The notes: a model not told the origin generated them from the sequence alone. A stretch of 64,000 bases of DNA from Palsa-504 sp963808315 (GCA_963808315.1 CAWEFK010000047.1:62001-126000), one strand, 5' to 3'. Shown: positions 1 to 9,775, numbered from the stretch's first letter. Numbers and translations are program-made.

Positions 1-954
1 GGGAACGCGGCGGCGGAGAGCGCGAGCCTGGCGCCCAGGACCCGGCCCCGCAGATGCGCAGGTACCGCTCGCTGAAAGACCGACCGGCTGATCGGGTAGT
101 ACGGTCCATCCGCGGCGCTGGGCGGAGGCCAGCAGCCCGTACCCCAGCGCGCCGGCGTGCAGCACTTCTCTGCTGTAGCTGGGCATGAATACCTCCATCG
201 CGCCGCCCACGACCAGCACGCCCAGGCCGATGACGGTAATGGCAGCAACGGTACGCAGGTGCCACAGCATGCGCAGACCGACCAGGAGGCGGCTGAGTCT
301 GCCGTCCTCGGCATCCTCGTGCGGCGACTGGCCGGGCGCTGGCGCCGGTATACGACAGCATGCCGGGAAGCATGATGGCGGTCAGGCCCATCGCCAGGAA
401 GCTGGCCACGTCCAACAGGAACGCGGCCGGGATCCCCACCCACTGTATGATCACGCCGGTGACCGCCGGGCCGAAGAAGGCGGCGCCATCCCAGATCAGC
501 GAGGCTAGCGTGTTCGCCGCGTCGAGTTCAGCTTCCGGGACGATGGCCGGGATGATCGCTTCCTGGCCGACCTCGGTCGCACTGGAAAAGAACGCGGAGA
601 GTGTCGCCGCGGCGTAGAGGTAGCCGAGGTGGAGAGCGTGAGTCCAGAGCAGGACGGGTACTGACGTCATGATGACGGCGCGCGCGAGGTTCTCGGCCAG
701 CAGCATCGGGCGGGCTCCGAACCGGTCGACGAGGTGGCCAGCCGGCTGTGCGCTGACGGCGGCGGCGACGCCAGCGGTGAACAGGATGAGGCCGAGCTGC
801 CGTGGCCCGGCGATGTCCAGCGTCAGCCAGGAAAGCGCCACGAGGCCAATGGCGTCACCGGTCCGGGAGAACAGCATGCCGAAAAGAGCCAGCGGAAAGC
901 GCGCCGGTGCCGCAGCACAAGCAGCAGCTGCCTAAGGTTCATCGAGGTGACCAT
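1..954 (-). pseudogene. MFS transporter, frame-broken, partial
   Basis: The minus strand encodes a major facilitator superfamily permease of the EntS/MFS_3 type in three different frames. The N-terminus starts at ATG 952-954 (MVTSMNLRQLLLVLRHRR). The frame shifts near 900 to a long stretch beginning GMLFSRTGDAIGLVALSW, with the loop motif GHLVDRFGARP. It shifts again near 345 (EDGRLSRLLVGLRMLWHL) and again near 140 (VFQRAVPAHLRGRVLGAR). Between the last two segments the reading is shorter than the family normally is, so some sequence is also missing. The gene continues past the window start. It would be a proton-driven inner-membrane exporter of unknown substrate. It is either a pseudogene or carries sequencing indels. 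Confidence 0.75.
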
Positions 955-1053
955 TCGCCGAGCAGCTTGACGGGACTTCGCGACCACCGCTGCCACGGTA
1001 TCGTCAACGTCTTGCCATGAGATCGGGCATCGGCCGACATGCCCACATGACGG

Positions 1054-2697
1054 CTAGGCGACGAGCTCGGATTCGCCGGTGAAGGCGTCCCAGAGGGACG
1101 CGTAGGTGCTCCTCGCCGCGAGCAGTTCGGCGTGGGTCCCGGTCTCGGCGATGCCGCCTTGGTCCAGGACCACGATGCGATCCGCGCGGGCGGCGGTGGT
1201 CAGGCGGTGCGCGACCACGATCGTGGTACGCGCCGCGGTCAGCTCGCCGATGGCGTGGTTCACGGCCGCCTCTGCGGCCAGGTCGAGCGCGGCGGTGGCC
1301 TCGTCGAGCAGCAAGATGGCGGGGTCGGCCAGCTGTGCCCGGGCCAGCGCGATGAGCTGGCGCTGGCCGGCCGACAGGTTGCGGCCGCGTTCGGAGATCT
1401 CATGGTTGTAGCCGCCGGACAGATGCATGATCATGTCGTGCGCGCCGGTGGCCCGGGCCGCGGCCTCCACGTCGGCATCGCTGGCTCCTGGCCTGGCGTA
1501 CGCGATGGAGTCCCTGACCGTCCCCGCGAACAGGTAGGACTCCTGTGGGACCACGCCGAGCTGGTGCCGGTAGCTGGCCAGATCGAAGTCCCGGACGTCG
1601 GTGCCGTCGATCAGGACCGTGCCGCTGGTCACGTCGTAGAAACGGGCGATGAGCTTGACCAGAGTTGACTTGCCCGCCCCGGTCTGGCCCACCAGTGCGA
1701 CGGTCTCGCCAGGCTCGATGGTGAGGTTGACCCCGGCCAGCGCGTTGGCGTCGCTGGTGGTGTAGCTGAAGTCCACGTCGTGCAGCTCGATCCGGCCCAG
1801 CAACCGGCCCGCGGTAACCGGCCGGTTCGCCGCCGGCGTGGAGGTGCCGAGCCGGAGCAGGTCGGTGATCCGGCGCAAGCCCACCATGGCCTGCTGGTAA
1901 CCGTCGAAGACCTGCGAAAGCTGCTGGACGGGGGAGAAGAACAGGTCGATGTAGAGCAAGTAGGCGATCAGCGCACCCGCCTTGAGCGTGCCGTCGCGCA
2001 TCTCACCCGTGGCCAGGACCAGCACGATCGCACCCGCGGCGGTAGACAGGGTCTGCACGAACGGGAAGTAGATCGCGATGTAACGCTGGGCACGCAGCCG
2101 GGAAACCCGGAACGCGTCGCTCAGCGCGGCGAACCGGTCCCGGTTGACCGGCTCGCGGCGGAACGACTGCGTCACCCGGAGGCCGGCCACGTTCTCGGCG
2201 AAGTCGGCGTTGACGGCGGCGACCTTTTCTCGCGCCTCGCTGTATGCCTTCGCCGACTTCTTCCTGAATACCAGCGTCGCCACCACCAGCAGCGGGAAGA
2301 TGCACAGGACCGCGAGGCCGAGCTCGAGGTTGATGATGAGCAGCGCAGCGAGCACGCCGAAAAAGGTGAGCACCGAGCTCACCATGGTGATCAGCCCGGT
2401 CTGCAGGAACGAGGACAGCGCGTCCACGTCCGTGGTCATCCTGGTCATGATCCGGCCGGACTGCTCGCGTTCGTAAAAGTCCAGCCCGAGACGCTGCAGC
2501 TGGGCGAAGAGCTTGACTCGGAGGGTGAAAAGCAGCCGCTCGCCGGTACGCCCGACCACCATCGTCTCGTAGATGTTGACTACCCAGTCGGCCAGCACGA
2601 TGGCCAGCCCGATCAGCGAGACCACCACGATCGCGTGGAAGAACTTGGTTTCTACCCCGTTGTCGATGCCGTTCCTGACCAGCGCGGGCAGCGCCAA
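1054..2697 (-). CDS. ABC exporter, second half (TMD-NBD)
   Basis: This is a type IV (ABCB-like) exporter half: about five visible membrane segments in residues 20-260, then a nucleotide-binding domain with Walker A GQTGAGKST (about residue 337), signature LSAGQ, Walker B ILLLDEATAALD with the catalytic Glu, and the H-loop (AHRL). The first ATG, at 2697, falls inside the expected first membrane helix. The missing N-terminus is readable upstream in the same frame (ARAADRQFSLRRLLRP, about 2810-2770), where it overlaps the end of the gene at 2739-4892. The two reading frames look like one long gene, as in the roughly 1,250-residue fused exporters of actinomycetes, split by a 1-nt indel near 2805-2815. 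The substrate is unknown; drug or lipid export is plausible. Confidence 0.85.
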   Translation of the reverse strand: MALPALVRNGIDNGVETKFFHAIVVVSLIGLAIVLADWVVNIYETMVVGRTGERLLFTLRVKLFAQLQRLGLDFYEREQSGRIMTRMTTDVDALSSFLQTGLITMVSSVLTFFGVLAALLIINLELGLAVLCIFPLLVVATLVFRKKSAKAYSEAREKVAAVNADFAENVAGLRVTQSFRREPVNRDRFAALSDAFRVSRLRAQRYIAIYFPFVQTLSTAAGAIVLVLATGEMRDGTLKAGALIAYLLYIDLFFSPVQQLSQVFDGYQQAMVGLRRITDLLRLGTSTPAANRPVTAGRLLGRIELHDVDFSYTTSDANALAGVNLTIEPGETVALVGQTGAGKSTLVKLIARFYDVTSGTVLIDGTDVRDFDLASYRHQLGVVPQESYLFAGTVRDSIAYARPGASDADVEAAARATGAHDMIMHLSGGYNHEISERGRNLSAGQRQLIALARAQLADPAILLLDEATAALDLAAEAAVNHAIGELTAARTTIVVAHRLTTAARADRIVVLDQGGIAETGTHAELLAARSTYASLWDAFTGESELVA

Positions 2698-2738
2698 CCC
2701 GGCGACCGCGTCGAGGCCGTCCAGGACCAGCCCGATGA

Positions 2739-4892
2739 TCAGCGCGGCCGCCAGCGGCCGCAGCAGCCTGCGCAGGGAGAACTGCCGGTCCGCGGCTCGG
2801 GCCGGCCGAGTTCCACCTCCGGCACGTCCTTGGTCGGCGGTAGCTCCCCGACCTGGGCGAGCAGCGCGGGTGAAGGCGGCAGGCTGGCGAACGTGCCGGT
2901 GATGTTGCTCGCGCCGCCGCGACTGCGCCCCATCGCACCCCGGCCGCCAGCCCCGCCGAGACGGCTGATGTCCTGCGCCGCCCCGCCCGCCTGGGCGCCG
3001 TGGCCAGCTGTGGCCGCGGCCAGCTCTTGCCCGCGCCGGTCGAGTACGTCCTCCACCGTGTGGCCAGCTCGCGGCCGGATCGCCGGAGCCGGGGACCCGA
3101 GCCCGGCCGCCGACCCTGATCCGGCGGTCGGCTCCTCATCCGGACCGGTGATGAGCTTGCGGTACAACGGGCAGCGCTCGGTCAGCTCCTCGTGGGTGCC
3201 GGTGTCGGCGACCCGGCCGTGGTCAAGCACGACGATCCGGTCGGCCAGGTTCAGCGTCGACCGGCGGTGCGCGATGATCAGCGTGGTCCGCCCCCGCATC
3301 ACCTCGCGCAGCGCGGCGTGGATCTCCGCCTCCAGCCGCGGGTCGATGGCCGAGGTCGCGTCGTCGAGCAGCAGGAGCCGGGGGTCGGTCACCAGCGCCC
3401 GGGCCAGGGCGACCCGCTGACGCTGCCCTCCCGAGAGCGTGAGGCCCTGCTCGCCGACCATGGTGTCGTAGCCCTTAGGCAGCCTGACGATGAACTCATG
3501 CGCCTGCGCCGCCTGGGCCGCGGCGACGATCTGCTCCTGGGTGGCATCCGGCCGCCCGTAGGCGATGTTGGCGCCGACCGTGGCGGAGAACAGGAAGCTG
3601 TCCTCCATGACCAGGCCGATGGCCGCGCGCAGCGAGTCCTCGGTCACGTCCTTCACGTCGTATCCGCCGATGCGGATCGAACCGCTTTGCGGATCGTAGA
3701 AGCGGGGCAGCAGCAGCGCGAGGGTGGACTTACCCGACCCGGAGGCGCCGACCACGGCTACCGTCTCGCCCGGTTCGACGCGCAGGGACAGGTCGCGTAG
3801 CACCGGTTCGGTGCTCAGGTAGCCGAAATGGACGTGATCGAAGCTGATGCCGGTCGCCGTCGGCGGCAGCTCGATCGCGCCGGGCTTGTCGGCAATGGCC
3901 GGGCGCGAGTCGATGATGTCGAGCACGCGGACCACGCTGGCCCGCGCTTCCTGGCCGATGGTGACCATCATGGTGAGCGTCCGGACCGGACCGCTCATCT
4001 GCGCCAGGTAGGCCGAGAACGCGAGGAACGTGCCGAGCGACAGGGAACCGTGAATAGCCAGCCAGCCGCCGAGCGCGAGCACTCCGACCATCCCCAGTGA
4101 CGGGATGGCGGTGAGCGCTGGGTTATACCTGGCCGTCAGCCGGATCATCCGCAGCCGGGACCCGAAGAGCCGCGAGCTCGCGTCTTCCAGCCGCTCCTGC
4201 TCCTGCTCCTCCTGCCCGAAACCCTTGACCACGCGCACCCCGCCGATGGCCTCGTCGACGATGCCGGCCACGTCGCCGGACTGCTGCTGCGCGTGCCAGC
4301 TCGCCGGGAACAGCCTGCGCCGGGACGCGAGCGCGATCAGCCACAGCGCCGGCGCGACCGCCACGGTTACGATCGTCAGGACCGGCGACAGCACCACCAT
4401 GATGCCGATCGACACGATGAACAGCGCGAGGTTGCCGAGCGTGATCGGCACCATGGACAGGATGCCCTGCACCATGTTCAGGTCGGAGATGGACCGGCCG
4501 ACCAGCTGCCCGGTGTAGATCTCGTCCTGACGCGCGCCGTCCAGCCGGGACAGGGAATCGAAGAGCTCGGTCCGCAGCTCGTGCTGGACGTCGAGGGCAA
4601 GCCGCCCGCCGTAGTAGCGGCGGAAGTAGATGGCGCCGAAGTTGACACAGGCCGCGACCACGAGCAAGCCCGCCAGCGGCCAGATCGACTGCTGGTGGCG
4701 TACGATCACGTGGTCGATGATCTGCCGCTGGATAAGGGGAATCGCGGCGGTGGCCACCGTCGCCACCAGGGCTCCGCCGAGCGAGATCAGAACGCTCCGG
4801 CGGTGCCGCCAGCAATACTCAGCTACCCGCCGTAGCCACCCGCGATCCGGGGTCCCCTTGTCCCTCGACTGTCCTGTCCTCCCTGACAGCAA
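2739..4892 (-). CDS. ABC exporter, first half (TMD-NBD plus linker)
   Basis: Residues 30-310 hold about six membrane helices. Residues 345-560 form an ABC domain with Walker A GASGSGKST (382-390), signature LSGGQ (486-490) and Walker B LLLLD (506-510). Walker B is followed by Asp511 where active sites have Glu. This degenerate catalytic position is typical of one half of a heterodimeric exporter such as TM287/288; the partner half downstream has the normal Glu. A flexible Gly/Ala-rich linker of about 100 residues follows and ends in a frame break near 2810, so the last residues (EPRTGSSPCAGC) are probably out of frame. The proposed start at 4892 is TTG and is uncertain. The protein likely forms a single fused transporter with the 1054-2697 part. 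Confidence 0.85.
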   Translation of the reverse strand: MLSGRTGQSRDKGTPDRGWLRRVAEYCWRHRRSVLISLGGALVATVATAAIPLIQRQIIDHVIVRHQQSIWPLAGLLVVAACVNFGAIYFRRYYGGRLALDVQHELRTELFDSLSRLDGARQDEIYTGQLVGRSISDLNMVQGILSMVPITLGNLALFIVSIGIMVVLSPVLTIVTVAVAPALWLIALASRRRLFPASWHAQQQSGDVAGIVDEAIGGVRVVKGFGQEEQEQERLEDASSRLFGSRLRMIRLTARYNPALTAIPSLGMVGVLALGGWLAIHGSLSLGTFLAFSAYLAQMSGPVRTLTMMVTIGQEARASVVRVLDIIDSRPAIADKPGAIELPPTATGISFDHVHFGYLSTEPVLRDLSLRVEPGETVAVVGASGSGKSTLALLLPRFYDPQSGSIRIGGYDVKDVTEDSLRAAIGLVMEDSFLFSATVGANIAYGRPDATQEQIVAAAQAAQAHEFIVRLPKGYDTMVGEQGLTLSGGQRQRVALARALVTDPRLLLLDDATSAIDPRLEAEIHAALREVMRGRTTLIIAHRRSTLNLADRIVVLDHGRVADTGTHEELTERCPLYRKLITGPDEEPTAGSGSAAGLGSPAPAIRPRAGHTVEDVLDRRGQELAAATAGHGAQAGGAAQDISRLGGAGGRGAMGRSRGGASNITGTFASLPPSPALLAQVGELPPTKDVPEVELGRPEPRTGSSPCAGCCGRWRPR

Positions 4893-5023
4893 AACCGTCC
4901 CACCTCGCCCCTCGTCTTCGCGAAGGAGTCAACAGCCGGCGCCGTCGTTTCATTTCCCGAACTAACCATCGATCCGGGCGGCCAGGGGTCCACGGGATGG
5001 TCAGCGGCTAGGTGTATCGGCGG

Positions 5024-5557
5024 CTAGGTGTAACCGTCACCCGGCGTCCGGGACGGCGGGTAGGTGGGTTCAGCGTAGCGTCGCCTGACCACCCGGCGTC
5101 GCAGCGCGCGGGTGGAGACTCCGCTGATCAGGGATCCGATGGCGATTCCGAGAACCAGGTTGACCAGCGCGGTGGCCGTCTTCTGGGACACCGCGGCCGT
5201 GGTACTGAACGGAAACACCACCGCGATGACCGTGGCCAGCCCGATGATCCAGTTGAAGAACATCCGCGGCCGCGGCGTGGACAGCAACAGGAGGTGCATG
5301 ATCGCCGTGGCGAACAGCGCGACGGCGGCGGCCGCGAACACGTACCCCAACGTCGACGCGCTGCCCCAGGCGCCGTCCCGCTGCGGGGCCAGGATGGGGA
5401 TCGTGAACAGCCACCGGCATACCAGGATGCCGACCAGCGCGATCAGCGCTGCGACGATCGCGGTCGCCGCCCCGCCGGACCACAGGGTCCTGCTGTCCAC
5501 GCGGCGCTGGACCTCTGGTTCAGGTACGGGTTCATCACTGCCCATCGGAATTGTCAT
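5024..5557 (-). CDS. DUF6069 family membrane protein
   Basis: A 177-residue integral membrane protein with about four hydrophobic segments (residues 20-145) and a basic, proline-rich C-terminal tail. The pattern of a TLWSGGAATAIVAAL opening, LLLSTPRP loop and a GIAIGSLISG last helix resembles DUF6069, a family of unknown function in actinomycetes. ATG 5557 is chosen because GAGGCGAG lies just upstream and the family has little N-terminal extension; the frame stays open further upstream to 5674. The gene stands alone between the ABC exporter and a divergent flavin reductase. Confidence 0.7.
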   Translation of the reverse strand: MTIPMGSDEPVPEPEVQRRVDSRTLWSGGAATAIVAALIALVGILVCRWLFTIPILAPQRDGAWGSASTLGYVFAAAAVALFATAIMHLLLLSTPRPRMFFNWIIGLATVIAVVFPFSTTAAVSQKTATALVNLVLGIAIGSLISGVSTRALRRRVVRRRYAEPTYPPSRTPGDGYT

Positions 5558-5677
5558 GGCTCGCCTCACGTTGAACAGCGCGTCTCGCTTCATAGCGGCG
5601 CGTCTCATCAAAGACTTAACCCCGTACGGCCGCTCGAAACACCAGAGCGGCGCCAAACCAGCTGAGAGGTACATGCC

Positions 5678-6120
5678 GTGACCAAGCCAGTCCTGCAGAT
5701 CATCATCGGGACACCCGGCCGGGCCGGGTGGGGTCGGCCGTCGCCGACTGGATCATCGACCGGGCCAGGGCGCAGGGGGACTTCGAGGTTGAGGTGGCCG
5801 ACCTGTACAACTACGGGTTCAACGCGGCGACCAAGAACGCCATCGACTACCTGCACAACGAATGGCTGAACAAGCCGGCCGGCATCGTCAGCTACGGCGG
5901 CGTCGCGGCCGGCACCCGGGCCGCGCAGATGCTCAAGCAGGTCCTGACCGCGCTCAAGGTCGTGCCGGTCACCGACTCGGTGAACATCCCGTTCGTCGGT
6001 GAGAAGCTCGACGAGGACGGCCGGCTCAAGGCGAACGAGATCATGGAGGGCGCCGCCACCGCCATGCTCGGCGAGCTGTTCCGCTGGGCCCAGGCCCTGC
6101 GCCCGCTGCGGGCCAGCTAG
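5678..6120 (+). CDS. NADPH-dependent FMN reductase family, frame break
   Basis: A flavodoxin-like NAD(P)H:FMN reductase (about 150 residues). GTG 5678 gives MTKPVLQIIIG, the first beta strand. The FMN-phosphate loop (TRPGRVGSAVADWI) is then readable only one frame over, which places a 1-nt deletion near 5710. The rest (residues after GSAVADW, 5728-6120) is intact, with the SYGGVAAGTRAAQMLKQV segment expected of the family. Members reduce free flavin or quinones in the cytoplasm. Alone in its transcription unit, it converges with the oxidoreductase gene ending at 6126. If the indel is real, translation would yield only a short peptide or an internally started fragment. Confidence 0.7.
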
Positions 6121-6125
6121 TCTCC

Positions 6126-7866
6126 CTAGGCCACCGCTACCTGCACCATCGGGTAGCCGCTGGCTCCGTTCGGCTCCGGCGGCTCGTCCAGGCTGGTCTG
6201 GGTGTAACCGGTCGCGTCGGTCGCGCGCGCCTCGATCGTGTGGTTTCCGTGGGGAGCGTCCCAGTCCCACACCCACTGGCGCCAGGTGTCGATGCCGGGG
6301 ACGGCGGCCAGCGTGGCCTGCTGCCACGGCCCGCTGTCGACCCGCACGTGGACCGCGTCGATGCCCTTGTGCTGGGCCCAGGCCACCCCGGCGACCGCCG
6401 TGCGCCCCGCCGAGAGCTGGTTGGAACCGTTCGGCACGTCAATGCGGCATTCGGTCTTGATCGGCGCTTGCTGGGACCAGCCGCGCTGAGCCCAGTAGGC
6501 GTAGTTCCCCGCGAACGTGGTCACGTTGATGTCCGTCACCCACTTGGTCGCGGACACGTACCCGTACAGGCCGGGTACGACCATCCGGGCCGGGAAGCCG
6601 TGCGCGACCGGCAGCGCCGTCCCGTTCATCGCCACCGCCAGCAGGGCGTCCCGGCCGTCCATGACGGTCTGGACCGGCGTGCCCGAGGTAAACCCGTCCA
6701 CCGACGTGCACATCAACTGGTCCGCGCCTGCCTTGATCCCGGCCTCTCGCAGCAGGCTGCTCAGGCTGGCGCCCAGCCAGAGGGCGTTGCCGATGTACGG
6801 GCCGCCGACCGGCTCGGACACGCAGCACAGGGTCACGTAGTCCTCGATCAGCGGTCGCTTGATCAGCTGGTCGAAGCTGATCGTGAGCTCCCGTTCGACC
6901 ATGCCGTGGATCCGGAGCTGCCAGCTGGTGGGATCGACCTGGGGCAGGACGATCGCGGTGTCCACCCGGTAGAAATTCGCGTTGGACGTGATGAACGGGG
7001 AAATGCCCGGCACGTTCAGGTTCACTCCGGCCGGCAGCGCCGGCGGGTCCCGCCGGCTTCGGGATCCGCAGGGCCTTCTGCGCGCTCGCCACGCTGCCCC
7101 GCTCGGCCAGCAGGCGCCCGGCCAGGCCGGCCCCGGCCGCGATGCCCACGGTCGCCGCGCTGGCCTTGATGAAGCTCCTGCGCTGCGGTCCGGTCTCCGC
7201 TACGCCGCCGCCGGCCGTCCCGGACGCGGTCACCCAGCCCGGCCGGGGCAGGTCAGGCGCACTGGGCAGGTCAGGCGCGCTGGGCAGGTCAGGCACGGCA
7301 GGCAGGCCAGAGGCATCCGCAGGACCCGCACCGCCCGGCTCGTCCAGCCACGGCGCGGTCGTCCATGTGCGCGGGTGACTCCGGATCGCGCCCGGGCTGG
7401 CCAGCGGGATGAGGATGCGCAGGACGACCACCGCCGCCGCCGTCGCGCCCAGCGTCGGCAGCAAGCTGGCGAAGCTCGCGTTGGGACGGGTCACGGCCGC
7501 GATCAGGCCGATGACCGCGAACACCGCCAGCCCGGCCATGCCATAGGCCAGCCGCCGGGTGGCCGTCGCCCCGAGCATGGCGGCCAGCAGCGCGATCACC
7601 ACCAGGATGCCGCCGACCAGGATGGTCTTGTCGTTGGACCCGAAGGAGGTGATGGCGAAGTTCTTCAGCCACGGCGGCGTGAAGTCGATCTGGAGCTGGC
7701 CCACCGCGACCACCGGTGACCCGTCGGCGCCGGTGAAGCCGGCCACGAACTGCCCCACGCCCAGCGCGGTGGCCGCGGCCAGCAGGCCGGCGACGGCGCC
7801 CAGCCGCTCCCGGCGACGGACCGCCCGGTCCCGTCCGGCCCGTCGGCCCGTTCCGCTTCCCATCAT
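6126..7866 (-). CDS. Sulfite-oxidase-like molybdopterin oxidoreductase, membrane-anchored, frame break
   Basis: Order from the N-terminus: about four membrane helices (7,800-7,380), a Pro-rich linker with PDLPSA repeats, a twin-arginine-like anchor (RRSFIKASAATVGIAAGAG), then the molybdopterin (sulfite oxidase) domain from VPGISPF onward. The domain contains the cofactor Cys motif (TLCCVSEPVGG), substrate-pocket residues (GFPARMVVPGLYGY) and a C-terminal Mo-co dimerisation domain with an immunoglobulin-like fold. The frames join at 7030-7045, where RIPKPAG is followed one frame over by ALPAGVNLNV, so a 1-nt indel separates the anchor from the catalytic domain. Start 7866 is chosen for AAAGGA seven bases upstream. 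The gene is divergent from sigK. The physiological substrate is unknown; oxidised methionine or sulfite-type chemistry is possible. Confidence 0.8.
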
Positions 7867-7991
7867 CTTCATATCCTTTATTCGGTGCGGACGTGGTGCG
7901 GGTTTGCCGGTCGCGACGATTATTCGTGGCCAGGACGCCGGGATTGTTCCCGGCCGCCAAACCATAGCGGTTCCTGCTACGAATATCAGTT
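7867..7991. promoter_or_regulatory. Divergent promoter region with three CGAATA motifs
   Basis: The 125-bp gap between the molybdopterin oxidoreductase and sigK contains CGAATA three times: on the minus strand at 7877-7884 and 7921-7928, and on the plus strand at 7980-7985. Mycobacterial SigK promoters have a CCGAAT-like -10 element, so these are candidate SigK-dependent promoters for both directions. No convincing CCATCC -35 element at the expected spacing was found. A GCCGGG/CCCGGC hairpin lies at 7937-7954. Confidence 0.35.
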
Positions 7992-8600
7992 GTGACCAGT
8001 GCCAGCCCCGGGGGACGGAACCCTGGAACCCCGCGCGTCCGGGAGGAAGCCATCTCCCCGGACCCGCCTGGCCTGGACGTGCAGCTCGGGCTGGTGGCGC
8101 GCGGAGACGCGGCGGCCTTCGATGCCGTCTACGAGCAGATCGTCTCGTCGGTTTTCGGCATCGTCAGACGGGTGATCCGCGATCCGGCCCAGTCCGAGGA
8201 GGTCACCCAGGAGGTCTTGCTGGATATCTGGCGGGACGCATCGAAGTTCGACCCAGGCCGGGGCAGCGCGACGGCCTGGGTGATGACGCTGGCGCACCGC
8301 CGGGCCGTAGACCGGGTCAGGTCGGTGCAGAAGGAAGCAGAACGCGAGCGCCGGGTGGCTACCTCCGACATCCCTTACGACGAGGTGGCCGAGGCGGCCG
8401 AGTTGAACTTCGAGCGCGAGCGTGTCCGGCGTTGCCTGGGCTCGCTCACCGAGCTGCAGCGTGAGTCGGTCACCATGGCCTACTACGGCGGCTACACCTA
8501 TGGCCAGGTCGCCGGCCTGCTCGGCGTGCCGACGGGGACGATCAAGACCAGGATGCGGGATGCGCTGATCCGGCTGCGGGATTGCCTGGGGGTGACCTGA
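7992..8600 (+). CDS. sigK: ECF sigma factor SigK
   Basis: A 202-residue group IV sigma factor. Region 2 is seen in AFDAVYEQIVSSVFGIVRR through the DIWRDASKFDPGRGSATAWV core-binding and -10 recognition segment, and region 4 in LTELQRESVTMAYYGGYTYGQ with the helix-turn-helix ending TIKTRMRDALIRLRDCL. Start GTG 7992 gives the expected short N-terminal extension. The stop overlaps the ATG of the next gene, an anti-sigma factor, which is the standard sigK-rskA arrangement. In mycobacteria SigK controls secreted proteins under redox control by RskA. The adjacent membrane oxidoreductase is a likely target here, by inference. Confidence 0.9.
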   Translation: MTSASPGGRNPGTPRVREEAISPDPPGLDVQLGLVARGDAAAFDAVYEQIVSSVFGIVRRVIRDPAQSEEVTQEVLLDIWRDASKFDPGRGSATAWVMTLAHRRAVDRVRSVQKEAERERRVATSDIPYDEVAEAAELNFERERVRRCLGSLTELQRESVTMAYYGGYTYGQVAGLLGVPTGTIKTRMRDALIRLRDCLGVT

Positions 8601-9403
8601 TGAAGGCGCCGGGGTTCCTGACGCGCCGCCGCGAACCGCATACCCTGGCGGGCGCGTACGCGATGGACGCGATCTCCGCACCGGACCGGGCCCAGTTCGA
8701 GCGGCACCTGGCCCGGTGCGAGGAGTGCGCGCAGGAGATCACCAGCCTGCGCGAGGCCACCGCGAGGCTGGCCGCCGCCACCGCGGTGACCCCGCCGCCG
8801 GACCTGAAGGAGCGGGTCATGACGGCCGCCGCCATGACCAGGCAGCACCCGCCCGCCGCCACCCCCGCCGACGGTCCGGTCCGGGCTCGGCGGGCCGGCG
8901 CTCTCCGGGTCGCGACCTGGCTGGCCGCCCGCGGCTGGCGGATTCGCCTGACGGTGGCCGCCGGGGCCGTGGCCGCCGTGGTGGTACTCGGGGCCGCGGT
9001 GGTGTTCGGGACCGCTAACGGCACCATGCGGCAGCAGCTTCACCAGGCCCAGGACAGCAGCGAGCAGATCACCGCGGTGCTGACCGCCCGGGATGCCAGG
9101 ATGATGACCGGGACGGTGACGGGCGGCGGAACCGTCACGATCGTGATGTCGCATTCCATGGGGGAACTGGTGTTCACCGCGGCCGGCCTGCATGCGCTGC
9201 CCGCCTCACGGGGCTATGAGCTGTGGCTGATCGGTCCGGCCGGGGAACGGCCGGTGGCCATGCTGCCACTGCGCCCGAGCCACATGACAGGTCCGGTCGT
9301 CGCCTCGGGGATGCGTTCGGGTGACCGTCTGGCCCTGTCCGCTGAACCAGCCGGCGGCAGCAGCCGTCCCACCACGCCGATGATGCTGGATCTCGCCCTT
9401 TAG
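8600..9403 (+). CDS. rskA: Anti-sigma-K factor RskA
   Basis: A 267-residue single-pass membrane anti-sigma factor. The cytoplasmic N-terminus has a zinc-binding anti-sigma motif H-x3-C-x2-C (His36, Cys40, Cys43). One membrane helix spans about residues 117-137, and the extracytoplasmic part matches the RskA domain (SMGELVFTAAGLHALPASRG, then YELWLIG). Start ATG 8600 overlaps the sigK stop by ATGA-type coupling. Release of SigK normally requires regulated proteolysis of RskA. Confidence 0.9.
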   Translation: MKAPGFLTRRREPHTLAGAYAMDAISAPDRAQFERHLARCEECAQEITSLREATARLAAATAVTPPPDLKERVMTAAAMTRQHPPAATPADGPVRARRAGALRVATWLAARGWRIRLTVAAGAVAAVVVLGAAVVFGTANGTMRQQLHQAQDSSEQITAVLTARDARMMTGTVTGGGTVTIVMSHSMGELVFTAAGLHALPASRGYELWLIGPAGERPVAMLPLRPSHMTGPVVASGMRSGDRLALSAEPAGGSSRPTTPMMLDLAL

Positions 9404-9423
9404 CGCGAGGACGCCGCGGCCAG

Positions 9424-9775
9424 CTAACCCTCCGGTGGGTGGCCGCTGGGCGGCGGGATGTTCGCGTCGAGCAGCGCGGTCGAGCCCGGCCGGGCGGGTC
9501 ACCGCGTCCTGCGTGCGCTCGCGCAGCCGGTCGAGCGCCTCGCCGTCACCGAGCGGGACGGTGGCCTCCAGGCGGGTGCTGGCCTGCACCTCGGGCAGGT
9601 CCATGACCGCGTCGACCAGGCTCGCCCGGCTGCCCGGGGCGGTGTGCCCGGACGGGGCGTGCAGTGAGGTCCGGGCGGTTCCCTGCGCCCCCGCGGCCGT
9701 GGTCACCTCGGCCGCCGCGATCGTCTGGTCGCCCTCCTTGACTTCGACGTGCCGGGATACGTCAGGATTGGTCAT
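9424..9775 (-). CDS. Conserved hypothetical protein, frame break
   Basis: A small soluble protein beginning MTNPDVSRHVEVKEGDQT at ATG 9775, preceded by a GGAGG ribosome site. It continues through SRASLVDAVMDLPEVQASTR and LEATVPLGDGEALDRLRERT. The natural end (GSTALLDANIPPP, stop 9424-9426) is in a different frame, so a 1-nt indel lies near 9487. Without it the reading would run into rskA on the opposite strand. The protein looks like a helical and strand-rich domain with no catalytic motif I recognise. It is convergent with rskA. Confidence 0.55.

Noticed and set aside
1780..3420. Long plus-strand reading frame (546 codons) opposite the ABC exporter
   Set aside because: It mirrors the exporter gene, has composition typical of an antisense frame in GC-rich DNA and no domain; the minus strand carries clear ABC motifs.
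7966..7991. Canonical SigK -35/-10 promoter for sigK
   Set aside because: CGAATA is present but no CCATCC at normal spacing, so only a general regulatory feature is claimed.
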